A stretch of DNA of 64,000 nt from SIG673 sp045653945. GTDB lineage: Bacteria > Bacillota > Clostridia > Oscillospirales > CAG-272. Below, piece by piece: positions 44,601 to 52,083 of the stretch. Location: positions 1 to 64,000 of the forward strand of contig JAZOML010000004.1 in assembly GCA_045653945.1 (NCBI GenBank), read 5' to 3'. Position 1 is the first letter of the stretch. Each line of letters opens with the position of its first letter. The notes beneath the pieces were generated by a model. The model was not told the origin of the DNA. It saw only the letters and a program-made list of their open reading frames with translations, and did no database searches. Made by a program: the position numbers and the translations under genes.

Positions 44601-47298
44601 CATCAAGCGTCGGATTAAGATAACGCATTTTGCTGTCATCTATCTCATACCGCCACTGCCCGTCAAAGCTCTTAAACCAACCCGTTTCACGGCGTATCGC
44701 CTCGCTCTCCGCTCCGTCAGCCTCCATAGCCTCCGCACGTTCAAACAAAGACGTATCCGCCGCAACAGGCTTCTTACCGGCATATGAATGTTGGATTTTA
44801 GAAGATTTTTTTACAGTCCCGTTATTTGGCGAACCTTGTCCACTATCTCCCACTCCGTCGTTTCGTGATTCTGCTCTATATACTTCACCACTTCGTCCAT
44901 CTGTTTCTTGTCCTTCAACATCGTAACTATCGCTCCTGCTGTTTCCTGAGACACTCCAATATTTTTCAAAATTCTCAGAAACGCTTTCACCAGTTCCTTG
45001 TTCTGATCCGTTATTTTCATTTTCGAGTTCGCTCCATAGTTCATTAATTATTGGTTGATTCTGCTCCGTATCCTCAACGGACATAAGCAGACCGTACTTA
45101 TCTTCTGTATCTTCCGCGACAAGCATATTCCAAGTGTTGTTATCGCCGTTGTAAAACATCTTTTTATCACCCGGCTTGGTCGAAGAAGAATACGCCCATC
45201 TCATTACAAGCTCGTTGTACTGATTATAATACGAACGTTTTTTATGAGTTTGTTTATCTCTATTTCTATTATACTGCACCGCAGCTCCACTGTCAACATT
45301 CTCTTCATCATCATTTCCGACAATTTTTCTGATAAAGTCAGCAAGGTCAGTATTACCCGCAGTTTCAGCAGCCTCAAGAAATAGCTTCTGCGCCTTGACA
45401 AGACGTTTATACTGTTCTCTTGACTCCTTGCTTTCAAAAGACTTTATAGCCGCCTTCATATCCTGCCATTTGCCGACAAGCTTCTGCGCAAGACCGGCAT
45501 CAAGACGGATTATCTTGTCAACAAACTCCTCGCTGCCAAGGAACATTTCAACCGCAGCCGCACCCTTTTCGCTTGAAAAATCCTCATAATATAGTTTTTC
45601 TTCAGCACTAAGCGTTTCACCACGATTTTTCTTCACAAGAATTTGACGAAGATTTTTTACGTCAAAGCCATAACCCTCTGCGCCGAGCACCTCGCTCCGC
45701 GCTTTTTTCATAAGCGACGTATCTCCTTCAAGAAGCTCCATAAGAGTAGTGCTCGCCTTCGTGCCCTCTCCAACGTGCTTAACCTCGTGTATAGGCGTAT
45801 TCGCCCAATCACCGCTTTCAAGAACGTCTGCACGAATATAAACCCTCTCGCCATCAACGGTAACACCCTTGAACTTTGCGCTTGAATCTACTATGCCAAT
45901 AGATATATGCTTCTTTCCTCTCTTGTTAAGAGAATTGATCATCTTCTTTAGCTTGGTATAATGCTTCTTTCCGTCGTCGCTTAACTCACCGTCGTAAATA
46001 CTGATATTCGTCTTGTCCATTTCGTTCAACTGACTTATATCGTCCGCAATTATATTCTCGCTGCCGTCAAGATCGGGACTGTGATACCTCTTATCATAAG
46101 ACGTACTTGAATCCCTTGTCGCCTTTAACGTTCCGTCCTCGTTGAATATTCCGCCAAGACGGTAGTTTTTTATGTACTTTGCGCGCTTTTCGGGTGTCGC
46201 TTCGGTAAGGACCTTTTCTATCTGCTTGTAGTTGGCATCAATACTGTCGTTGTAATGAGCACGTCCGGAATCATTGTCGTCAGCAAAATCTCCATCACGC
46301 TTTTCAGCAAGCTCCTCAATCTTTTCAAGACTCGCATCAATATCCCCATTAAGGCCCTTTACCTTGTTATAGACTTTACCAACAGTCGCACCGTAAGCCG
46401 CAGAGGTAAGAGCGCCGGTAACACCTGCCTCGCCGACACCAGCCCAAAACTCGCCCTCTCCATACTCAGCAATAGCGTCCTTGCCCTTGTAGATAGTCTT
46501 GCGTAAAGGATTGGTAACCTCGGACGCCATTTCCTCAACACCCTCGTTGAGCATATTCGCCGCAGTCTGCCTGATAACACGCTTTGCTCCCTGCTCGGCA
46601 ACCTCGCCGCCAACCTTACTAAATCCCTTAAATAAAGCCTTGCCGAATATCTCGTCGCCAACACCGGGTAACAGTCGCTCTGTCGCAACCTCGGTCGCGC
46701 CCGATGCCGCACCGTATAGCATACCCTCGCCATATCCCGCGCCGTCAGCAAAAGCTTCCTCTGCTCCGGTACCTGCTGCAGAAACGCCAAGCGTAGCAAG
46801 CGAAAGCCCTTGTGCTACCGCAGTTGGAGCGCCAAGTCCACCACTTACCACAGTAACCGCAACCGCAGGCAGCATCTGACCAACACCCGACGCCACTCCT
46901 TCGATTATCTGCCCAAACTTGCTTCCATTCGTCGCTGAATGTTCAAAATAACTATCAACAGGATCAGCAACCTTGCCAACCCAATCGGTTTCAATAAAGT
47001 CTTTTATACTGTTTTCAAAATCATCAGAAAAAAGACCACCAATAGCACCAACAAGCCCCGCACCGAAATCAATGATACCCTCAACACCCTTAGCAGCTCC
47101 GAATACAACGTCCGAGCCAACGTCGCCAACAGTATGTAATACTTTAGTGCCAAATCCTACTTCTTCTTTTTTATTCCCAGACGCTTGGGATTTCGGGGCG
47201 GTATAATTTACCGCCCTGTATCCACTCGCCGTTCTTCTTTCATCTGCTCTCATTCTTGCGAGAGCGCGGCGGTCCGCCGCAGTTAATTTATAGGCCAT
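38641..47298 (-). CDS. Giant phage polyvalent protein (probable internal/ejected virion protein)
   Basis: 2,885 residues from ATG 47298, with GAGG 5 nt upstream. Regions in order: a Gly/Ala-rich, partly membrane-active segment (~50-300); a first metal-type motif HEVKH (~506-510); a low-complexity linker (~700-860); a second motif HEIQHAIQHIEGFARG (~975-990) matching large-polyvalent-protein domains; a MuF C-terminal-like domain (~1180-1330; HFRKIGFNALPMTINQKHVDYAL); an ADP-ribosyltransferase-like PolyVal domain (~1385-1490; RVVYHGS, EGIYFSES, YDGIYAKE); a charged helical region (~1600-2000); and a C-terminal polyvalent segment (~2290 on) with a membrane helix near 2510-2535. It is the last structural gene, the place of ejection proteins such as T7 gp16. 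It probably enters the host with the DNA. Specific activities are inferred. Confidence 0.75.
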   Translation of the reverse strand: MAYKLTAADRRALARMRADERRTASGYRAVNYTAPKSQASGNKKEEVGFGTKVLHTVGDVGSDVVFGAAKGVEGIIDFGAGLVGAIGGLFSDDFENSIKDFIETDWVGKVADPVDSYFEHSATNGSKFGQIIEGVASGVGQMLPAVAVTVVSGGLGAPTAVAQGLSLATLGVSAAGTGAEEAFADGAGYGEGMLYGAASGATEVATERLLPGVGDEIFGKALFKGFSKVGGEVAEQGAKRVIRQTAANMLNEGVEEMASEVTNPLRKTIYKGKDAIAEYGEGEFWAGVGEAGVTGALTSAAYGATVGKVYNKVKGLNGDIDASLEKIEELAEKRDGDFADDNDSGRAHYNDSIDANYKQIEKVLTEATPEKRAKYIKNYRLGGIFNEDGTLKATRDSSTSYDKRYHSPDLDGSENIIADDISQLNEMDKTNISIYDGELSDDGKKHYTKLKKMINSLNKRGKKHISIGIVDSSAKFKGVTVDGERVYIRADVLESGDWANTPIHEVKHVGEGTKASTTLMELLEGDTSLMKKARSEVLGAEGYGFDVKNLRQILVKKNRGETLSAEEKLYYEDFSSEKGAAAVEMFLGSEEFVDKIIRLDAGLAQKLVGKWQDMKAAIKSFESKESREQYKRLVKAQKLFLEAAETAGNTDLADFIRKIVGNDDEENVDSGAAVQYNRNRDKQTHKKRSYYNQYNELVMRWAYSSSTKPGDKKMFYNGDNNTWNMLVAEDTEDKYGLLMSVEDTEQNQPIINELWSELENENNGSEQGTGESVSENFEKYWSVSGNSRSDSYDVEGQETDGRSGEVYRAESRNDGVGDSGQGSPNNGTVKKSSKIQHSYAGKKPVAADTSLFERAEAMEADGAESEAIRRETGWFKSFDGQWRYEIDDSKMRYLNPTLDAEGFTTLGELIEHEALFEAYPQLRDLKVEVKADTKYNYYSPRLKKIVLMERVFENGDFAKIVEKTQSGRATLIHEIQHAIQHIEGFARGSSPSEWRGVIRERRKKVGSGIKEHTDRTIAWLAEKYGEEIGQDTERYIELVLLDWKNKLKKSELEELDYLEVGLEMMLGEDFERIENALIAEAKWIRSIKAIAGDAELDYYNTAGEIEAYDVGDRVDLDAESRRAVRPDIDRNPDDVKFADPNSWRKMHGESGKQNKGYDFSKPFYKQVDDYINGVFPQGDSLVLGATPEHFRKIGFNALPMTINQKHVDYALNGSKNYDHEIGEIILKYLPTALKNPVAIITSKTENSTSVVAILSITHNGNQINVPVFIDGLGRQNGIRIDSNAVTSVYARKNAISTLLKDALIDEINGGFGVLYWDKKRATALLSGGKVTMPNLPNTLNDGYIHSIREKNSPVKQKLQNVTESQQFKRWFGDWQNKPKGASKVVNSDGTPRVVYHGSADFTIEEFELSEGVFGEGIYFSESKEYAESVASGGRIYECYLNIRRPYITSTQQQLDIEKLKSQGYDGIYAKEAGLWVAFDATQVKSATDNIGTFDRRTKKIQYSRKSFDNSDSNAVSGAELMRRLDIGSDLSLSNADSDARRQRNLLQAEHFPGMSDEQVVKAIRNMTRKKVYSHSDAVKVSEDIARLLIFEDDYGLLQGKGNLIEQIWTLYNASGRNVTREAALKIADSVLESAVLGNIYEVENLEPYMQTLEILRPYMHSLDLSEYREEIKHVYGNKNSLSLIWGKREGGVTPDMIADEIRGQGLSINSEAPADILFEIHELYTKSRDTIREATKRHFEDALPDDEREKLRNRLAKAVMDGYKRLGSYSAIERANNAHRAEVKRLEEDFAKEFKAMQLELTDKVRELRYKVQANDVKNSIIKAVEDIKKVKSDAFLNATKYENHIFRTSIERLSSITRANFSTTVSRQVFADLRKWYSKENPMLYKEGLTEDEQVYSQRVADMLDTICSGEGEYTITQLKCISSVIGHFKKLMQDYDKAFIDGEYVDIAPMAEKFVEINKENENIPSGMVRKLFFKYRTKFDDPMALMRLLDGYQEGYCTQLYEQLRRGVINAEVWKMQIYKRIDDFMDKHKGFKKSLSKKTVKYTVDGKSYDIPLNQAMYVYMTMKREDAILGHGRSGFEYRNKDGKYTRVEGCATDTRITDEEVSGLVEQAREGLYDKFTDAEREFISLIEQIFNEDCKNAKAKTDLERDGYTHVKEGYYVPISVSNTAHSIDGGNMFLQLNQDLGAFSFNKSTVKGQKHELRIQPLTEVFNRHLSQVAVYSNIALTADSFSRVFHFDVGGNSNKVQSVKSSIKNIWDGAEGYIKDIYAGIKGKQSDTPKWLKQLRSGYAKFALGGNLKVPITQFSSLFAAINILDIGCITAGITVKGKSDVDKYCSLAELRNYDNSAAMAQAVLDRTNSPLGKVDKIGDVLMKHIGLADRGVVKWLWGACQLQVEKNAKLKVGTEENKVEAGKLLERVLLETQQNSLLTERSAGMRGHFIYQTVTMFSADAMKVIGRVYDAFGRARFVKYRLRNAKSRNAPQAEIDKLEAELKKAHGMEARAVTALVSTSIMMYLIGLLFKLLYNKLDDEYEEGDATGIAMDAFTQTFGNMLGGLPIVRDIATKLMDGYDIDNYAYSAINDLIDGFSNLYDAVAGGDERELGNRLKNLSYAIGQITGIPVRNIYNTLYGLTKRFSPGSAYKWDNVLGKQSYSKDLQKAIEKDDEDMIETITGLILDESLGGVSDKSVRSEVSKLSASGYSVLPRSIGDKVTYDGEEIVLTKKQKARFKELYAVGNESAAELVKLHLYKKADEQAKAKALKFIYDTYYNLALQEALGLDLEEKNVLFAEAMDIEQLAIIVGIASTIEADVDRKGNVISGSRKAKLEKYVQSLPLKAAQKYMIMGYLGYKNKNGEAQVKAYINRLSLTKDERAQLLEYSGYAA

Positions 47299-47312
47299 AA
47301 GCACCTCGCTTT

Positions 47313-48212
47313 TTATATTTTATAAATTTTACCGTTTGCTTTAAAATACGACTTAGAATTATATAAAAACATACAGTTATTTGGAAAATATTGTGCGTAC
47401 TCCGTAACTGATGTCTCAGTAACTTCTTTTCTGCCTACTACCAATACACTCAAATCCTCATCCATTGGGGTGTATTTATCCCTCAATTCCTTTGCCTTTT
47501 GCTCATTAAACTCCTTAATATCCGCCTTTACTCCGTTTGCCAAGGCTTCAAGCTGCATCCATTGAGTTTCAGAAACCATATTCTCAAATGGTGTAATATA
47601 AGCATTAACTTCGTCAATAGTTGTGAAATTTCCGGAATTAAGCCCACTGTACGCTTCGTTAAAATACCTTTCTTGGTCTGCTTTCAAAATCTCTGCTTTT
47701 CTTTCTTCCTCAATTCTTGCATTCTCGTCATCAACCTTCTTTTGGTCAATAATTCCCTGCACCGCTTCGCCTGCCTGCGTACCAAGCGCAAGCTTCTGAG
47801 CATCAAGCGTTGACTTGTAAGCCGCAAGATTAGCCTCGTGCTGCTTGTTAGCATCACTCACCGCGCCCTGATACTGATTTTGTAGCTTCAAATACGCATC
47901 CTCGCTCATTCCCGTACCGTAAAGCCCCTGAAGCGCAAGCTGCTGCGGAAGATACTTCTCCAGCCTCTGCCTTGAAACGTCCGCCGCAATCTTAGCATCC
48001 GTTGCCCTTTGCGCGGAATCTGCGGCCGCCCTGTCATGCTCACCTTGATAATACTGACCTTGCTGATACAAATTATACAGCTTCTGACCTAACTGCCAAT
48101 CGTAGTCGTCTATATCTCCCTGCGTCCAAGTATTATTCCTGTCATACTTAGTCTTGTAATGATACTGATACCAATCCTCAAAATCCTTGGCTTGATATAT
48201 CGTGTCCCCCAT
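47313..48212 (-). CDS. Probable internal virion protein, glutamine-rich helical
   Basis: 299 residues, no recognised family. The N-terminal ~60 residues are rich in Tyr, Trp and Gln (YQAKDFEDWYQYHYKTKY). A long Ala/Gln-rich helical part spans ~60-190 (AAADSAQRATDAKIAADVSRQRLEKYLPQQLALQG, then QKKVDDENARIEEERKAE). It lies directly before the giant ejection-type gene, as gp14-like internal core proteins do in podoviruses. GGAGG precedes ATG 48212. The role is inferred from position. Confidence 0.5.
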   Translation of the reverse strand: MGDTIYQAKDFEDWYQYHYKTKYDRNNTWTQGDIDDYDWQLGQKLYNLYQQGQYYQGEHDRAAADSAQRATDAKIAADVSRQRLEKYLPQQLALQGLYGTGMSEDAYLKLQNQYQGAVSDANKQHEANLAAYKSTLDAQKLALGTQAGEAVQGIIDQKKVDDENARIEEERKAEILKADQERYFNEAYSGLNSGNFTTIDEVNAYITPFENMVSETQWMQLEALANGVKADIKEFNEQKAKELRDKYTPMDEDLSVLVVGRKEVTETSVTEYAQYFPNNCMFLYNSKSYFKANGKIYKI

Positions 48213-49107
48213 CTTCCTTTTCCTCCGTGTTTACTATATTCTTTGAATTTTTAAACATTTGCAGATAATCAATCTTGCGTATTATCTGCCCCCTATAATC
48301 GCCCGTAATAAACGCACGTGCCGAAAGCATTTTGAATATTCCCCCGGCAAGATAAATACCTACCTGCAGACAACGCCAAATAAGAGCCGCCGGCGAAAAA
48401 TTGAGTAACTGTTCAACACAGTAATAGCCGAATATCCCGGCGGTACAGCCCTTTGAAAAGACGTCATTAATAATTGAACGCCTCTCGTATCCCCTCTCAT
48501 TCTCGCCAAAATAATGAGGATCGTCGGGACGTGCGCTATCCCCGGTAAGTGAGGCGGCGGAAAGCGGAGTAAGCTTCAAGCGCAAAGCCTTGTAATACGC
48601 CCTCTCCCTTGCCCTCTCGCACCTGCGCTTGTCCTTTTCCTGCCTGCGCCCCTCGCGATCGAGCGCACGCAGCTCGTCTTTACTCCTTGACGTGTAGTCA
48701 GAGGCATATCCCAGCCCCTGACCGTCTGCGTCAAAATAATCATTGTATCGTAAGCCCTCTGCGGCAAGTATCTTCGTCCTCTGAAGAACAAGAGCCTCAC
48801 GGTTCTTTTTCTCACACCAAGCATCAAGCTCATGTATTCTTGCCGAAATGCCGTTAACAGCCTCACCATGAAGTCTTTTGGTTTTCTGAAATTCCTCACT
48901 TCGTTTTCCGTCGTTTATCCCCTGCATACCCAGCAAGCTATCAATCGAAAGTCCGAACATTAACCCAAGCGCCCCCTCGGCAATAATCTCGGCTATGGTT
49001 CGTCCACTTTTACTGATGGTAACCACCGACGCGAGTATAAAGATAGCGGAAAGCAGGAACACAACGACGTACCCCGAAAACCTCACAAGAAAATCCTTCC
49101 CCTTCAT
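48178..49107 (-). CDS. Phage membrane protein with charged middle domain, unknown
   Basis: 309 residues. Hydrophobic segments at ~8-30 and ~37-58 begin the protein; a very basic stretch (~135-175, REGRRQEKDKRRCERARERAYYKAL) is in the middle; another hydrophobic pair lies at ~215-260. I recognise no family. It overlaps the gene below by 35 bp and the one above by 4 bp. It may belong to the virion's membrane-penetrating set or to lysis. Confidence 0.5.
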   Translation of the reverse strand: MKGKDFLVRFSGYVVVFLLSAIFILASVVTISKSGRTIAEIIAEGALGLMFGLSIDSLLGMQGINDGKRSEEFQKTKRLHGEAVNGISARIHELDAWCEKKNREALVLQRTKILAAEGLRYNDYFDADGQGLGYASDYTSRSKDELRALDREGRRQEKDKRRCERARERAYYKALRLKLTPLSAASLTGDSARPDDPHYFGENERGYERRSIINDVFSKGCTAGIFGYYCVEQLLNFSPAALIWRCLQVGIYLAGGIFKMLSARAFITGDYRGQIIRKIDYLQMFKNSKNIVNTEEKEDGGHDISSQGF

Positions 49108-49532
49108 ACTCTGCCTCCAATGTATTCATCAAGTATTTGCTTGACCTTGTCCGCCGTTGCGTCAGCAGTTTTGCCTACCATAATATCCTCACGCAGCTTC
49201 TTTACAATCGGACGCATAATAAGATAGTCAACTACCGCGCCAAGAAGCGCCGCGCCGGAGAGAATTGCTAAATCATTAAGTATCGCCTCAAGTAAATACG
49301 AAAGTAAAAACACTATAAGATAAGCCATAATACCACCGGGTACCTTCAAACGCCCAAGAGCATTTGCAAGCATAAGCACTATAACAATAATACCCCCCGT
49401 CGCCAGCTTAACACCGGCTGCAACGTTTATAAAATACCTCTCACGATTGACTATAAATACCACAATAAGCGGCAATATAGCTACCATAAAGGAAAATAGC
49501 TGAGCAATAAGAAGCTTAACTCTGCGCTTCAT
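49104..49532 (-). CDS. Phage membrane protein, holin-like topology
   Basis: 142 residues from ATG 49532 (MKRRVKL), inside the end of the gene upstream with GGAGGTGGCGGCG before it. Three or four hydrophobic helices (~8-30, ~42-60, ~65-85, ~92-108) and a charged tail (KKLREDIMVGKTADATADKVKQILDEYIGG). The small size and topology fit a holin or a virion membrane protein. No endolysin is nearby, so the role is open. Confidence 0.45.
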   Translation of the reverse strand: MKRRVKLLIAQLFSFMVAILPLIVVFIVNRERYFINVAAGVKLATGGIIVIVLMLANALGRLKVPGGIMAYLIVFLLSYLLEAILNDLAILSGAALLGAVVDYLIMRPIVKKLREDIMVGKTADATADKVKQILDEYIGGRV

Positions 49533-50025
49533 CGCCGCCACCTCCCTCGATAGCCTCGATAACCTGCCTTGCGTAACCGTTGCGAACCAGCTCGGCAGTG
49601 TTGCCAAATCCAATAGTTATTGCCTTTTTAATGCCCTCAAAATCCTTTCGGACCGATAAAATTTCCTTTTGTAATTCAGCATTTTCAGCCAAAACACTTT
49701 TAAGTTCATCACGAAGTTCTGTTACAAGCACCACCATCTGTGTTCCGCTTTCACTCACTGCGCCAATATCCTTTTTAGCGGAAATAAAATCTGAAACAAC
49801 AGACTTTATCTTACTTATAAGCGGATACGCTGCAATATACGCCGCCACAACAAAGGTACCGGCATTGAACAAGGCGGGAATAACCGTAAATTCTATGTAG
49901 TCAAGAACGCCCTCTGCCGTTCCGCCCGCCTGAATATAGGCAATGCCAAAATATGAGCCCACGCCGCAAACAACGGCTAAAAGTATAACAAGCAAAATAA
50001 CAACCGCAGTTTTCTTTTTACTCAT
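49516..50025 (-). CDS. Phage membrane protein with coiled-coil tail
   Basis: 169 residues. An N-terminal signal-anchor (~5-30), a second hydrophobic segment (~45-68), then a coiled coil (~95-135, LVTELRDELKSVLAENAELQKEILSVRKDFEG) and a Gly-rich end. Overlaps neighbours on both sides, consistent with tightly coupled translation. Possibly part of a membrane complex with the two following proteins. Function unknown. Confidence 0.45.
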   Translation of the reverse strand: MSKKKTAVVILLVILLAVVCGVGSYFGIAYIQAGGTAEGVLDYIEFTVIPALFNAGTFVVAAYIAAYPLISKIKSVVSDFISAKKDIGAVSESGTQMVVLVTELRDELKSVLAENAELQKEILSVRKDFEGIKKAITIGFGNTAELVRNGYARQVIEAIEGGGGDEAQS

Positions 50026-50290
50026 CTCTTAACCTCCATTCCTCCGGCGCATCGACCTCCTGCCAAAGCGCCATGGTAGCCGCAATCTTTTCCTCGATAG
50101 TGCCCTCGCCCTCGACAAAGGGCTCGTCCTTGACGGTGAAAAGATTAACCCCGTCCTTTGTTATAGCCTTGCCATCATCAGCAATAAGACGAATGCCGAA
50201 CGGAATAAGGTCCTCACTCGGGGGATTTACGGTAACTCTCACCACCCCCGAAACTCTTTTGATTTTATAAAGCTTTAATGGTTGTTTCAT
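50018..50290 (-). CDS. Small phage protein next to the tail fibre module
   Basis: 90 residues, beta-rich: KLYKIKRVSGVVRVTVNPPSEDLIPFGIRLIADDGKAITKDG, ending with a helix EEKIAATMALWQEVDAPEEW. A strong AAGGAGAGAG site precedes ATG 50290. A decayed copy of its C-terminal end lies just upstream at 50316-50393. Could be a tail assembly or fibre chaperone protein; this rests on position only. Confidence 0.5.
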   Translation of the reverse strand: MKQPLKLYKIKRVSGVVRVTVNPPSEDLIPFGIRLIADDGKAITKDGVNLFTVKDEPFVEGEGTIEEKIAATMALWQEVDAPEEWRLRDE

Positions 50291-50315
50291 TTTTTCTCTC
50301 TCCTTATTTTAAAAA

Positions 50316-50393
50316 TTAAAATGTGTTTTCTGTGTGGTTTGGTGCATCAACTCCGTACCACTCCGCATAAGTTGCGTCAATGCGCTCTTCAAT
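50316..50393 (-). pseudogene. Remnant of a second copy of the small phage protein (3' end only)
   Basis: Reads IEERIDATYAEWYGVDAPNHT, clearly related in protein and DNA to IEEKIAATMALWQEVDAPEEW at the end of the 90-residue protein that follows. A stop codon lies just upstream in frame and no start exists. It sits immediately after the LRR tail gene, like a scar of fibre-module exchange. Confidence 0.65.
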
Positions 50394-50412
50394 GCTTTAT
50401 AAATATTGTGCC

Positions 50413-52083
50413 TTATGTCCAGTCGTCAGGGGCGGGAACCACTCCGCCGCCACCATGTTCGTGTGTAATTGTAGCGCCGTCAGCTCCCCACGGCGCGCCA
50501 CTTACCTCTCCACTTACATAAGCAAGACTTATTGTGAAGCCACTGCCACAACCTTCAAAAGCCCTGTTTGATATATTTTGTATAGTTTGCGGTACAACAA
50601 ATCTCGTATCGCCTCGTTTGCAAGGATATTTTATTAACGTTGTAATGTCAAAAGTATATAAGACGCCATTGATGGATTTATAGACATCATTATTTTCGTC
50701 AACAGTGATACTTGTAAGACCTGTGCAACCGTTAAACGCACTTTGATCTATACTTATAACGGTGTGCGGTATATCAATACTTGATATAAAATCCATGTTA
50801 TAAAACGCATTACTGGATATTGATAACACAGGCTGACCTTTGTAAAATACCGGAATAACTACCGCGCTTGAAGATAAATCCTCGTCATACTCAAATCCTA
50901 TTACTTTATATCCGCTAAGAGTAGCATCATACTCATACTGTAAACCATACGTGCTATACGTTCCGTCGTAAACAATCTCTGCGTTCATAGCTCCCCAAGG
51001 AGCGTTTACAAAAGCTTGTTCATCTCTATGTGCTGTAATGCTCGTAAGTGCCGTACAACCAAAGAACACGTCAGCAGGCATATTCTTACACCCAGCACCA
51101 AGAACTGCCTCGGACATCGAAGAGTTGAACGCAAACGCACCATTGCCTATGTTAGTTACGCTATCGGGGATAACAAGCTCGCCACCGAGCGACTGGTCAC
51201 CAAAAGCATTTACACCTATTTTCTTTAATGTATCAGGTAAGCTGACACTCTTGATAGCCGGACGGTTACCAAGCTTAGATAATCCAAACGCTTCATCAGC
51301 TATCGCCGTAACAGGAAGTCCATTGTACTGCGGTCCAATAACAAGGTCAATCGGCTCACCTGAATACTGCTCCATATCAAAGCCAGTAACGGTGTAACCA
51401 TTACCGCCAAACTTAAAGGTAACACCTTTGGTACTACCAATATAGATTGTATCCGCATTTATTGCTCCCCACGGAGCGTTTGCTTCAACGGTTGGCTTTT
51501 CACCCTCTGCCCAGTCGCAATAAATTGTTTCGAGAGCCGAAATTGAAGTTCCATCTCCGAACACGTCCTTATATTTGGTGTCACCCATAGTAGTGATGCT
51601 GTTCGGTAAATATATTTCTTTCAATCTGCTACAGTTGAGAAATGCCTGCCTAGCTATCGAGGTAATTGTATTAGGTAAAGTAACCTTACCGAGGTTACCA
51701 CATGACATTGCAAATGCTTGCGGTATTGTTTTTGTCCCATACGGTATATCTAATCCTTCTAACTCTCCACAGTTTTGAAACGCACCTTGAGAAAACTTTT
51801 GCACATTTTCGTGCATAACTACCGTTTTGAGAGCGCCACAATATGCAAAACCGTATCTTCCTACCGATGTAACCGATTGCGGTATTTCAATCTCAGTGAT
51901 ATTGCGTTCAATAACTCCTTTAACGAATTTCTCGCTAACACCCGAAATACCCTCAACCTCCGCCTTCATATCGGCAACCGAAAGTTCTCCTGTTACTTTT
52001 GACTTCTCACGGATTGCATCCGCAAGAGAGGTAAGCTCCGCCTTGCTCTCAAGGACGTAGTCACTTAAATTTATCTCCGTCAT
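50413..52083 (-). CDS. Phage tail protein with LRR_5 (BspA-like) repeats, probable receptor-binding protein
   Basis: 556 residues. The first ~55 residues (LTSLADAIREKSKVTGELSVADMKAEVEGI) match a short attachment domain common at the N-terminus of Firmicute phage tail or baseplate proteins. From ~60 to ~540 the chain is made of LRR_5 units (ITEIEIPQSVTSVGRYGFAYCGALKTVVM, LGKVTLPNTITSIARQAFLNCSRLKEIYL). Three blocks contain an APWGA motif, marking larger repeated modules. It ends HEHGGGGVVPAPDDWT. GGAGG precedes ATG 52083, which overlaps the fibre gene's stop. Likely contacts the host surface. Confidence 0.72.
   Translation of the reverse strand: MTEINLSDYVLESKAELTSLADAIREKSKVTGELSVADMKAEVEGISGVSEKFVKGVIERNITEIEIPQSVTSVGRYGFAYCGALKTVVMHENVQKFSQGAFQNCGELEGLDIPYGTKTIPQAFAMSCGNLGKVTLPNTITSIARQAFLNCSRLKEIYLPNSITTMGDTKYKDVFGDGTSISALETIYCDWAEGEKPTVEANAPWGAINADTIYIGSTKGVTFKFGGNGYTVTGFDMEQYSGEPIDLVIGPQYNGLPVTAIADEAFGLSKLGNRPAIKSVSLPDTLKKIGVNAFGDQSLGGELVIPDSVTNIGNGAFAFNSSMSEAVLGAGCKNMPADVFFGCTALTSITAHRDEQAFVNAPWGAMNAEIVYDGTYSTYGLQYEYDATLSGYKVIGFEYDEDLSSSAVVIPVFYKGQPVLSISSNAFYNMDFISSIDIPHTVISIDQSAFNGCTGLTSITVDENNDVYKSINGVLYTFDITTLIKYPCKRGDTRFVVPQTIQNISNRAFEGCGSGFTISLAYVSGEVSGAPWGADGATITHEHGGGGVVPAPDDWT

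Noticed and set aside
38641..47298. Giant protein as an N4-type virion RNA polymerase
   Set aside because: I could not find the T7-like polymerase motifs (the R-x3-K-x7-YG motif or an HDS motif) in a suitable arrangement.
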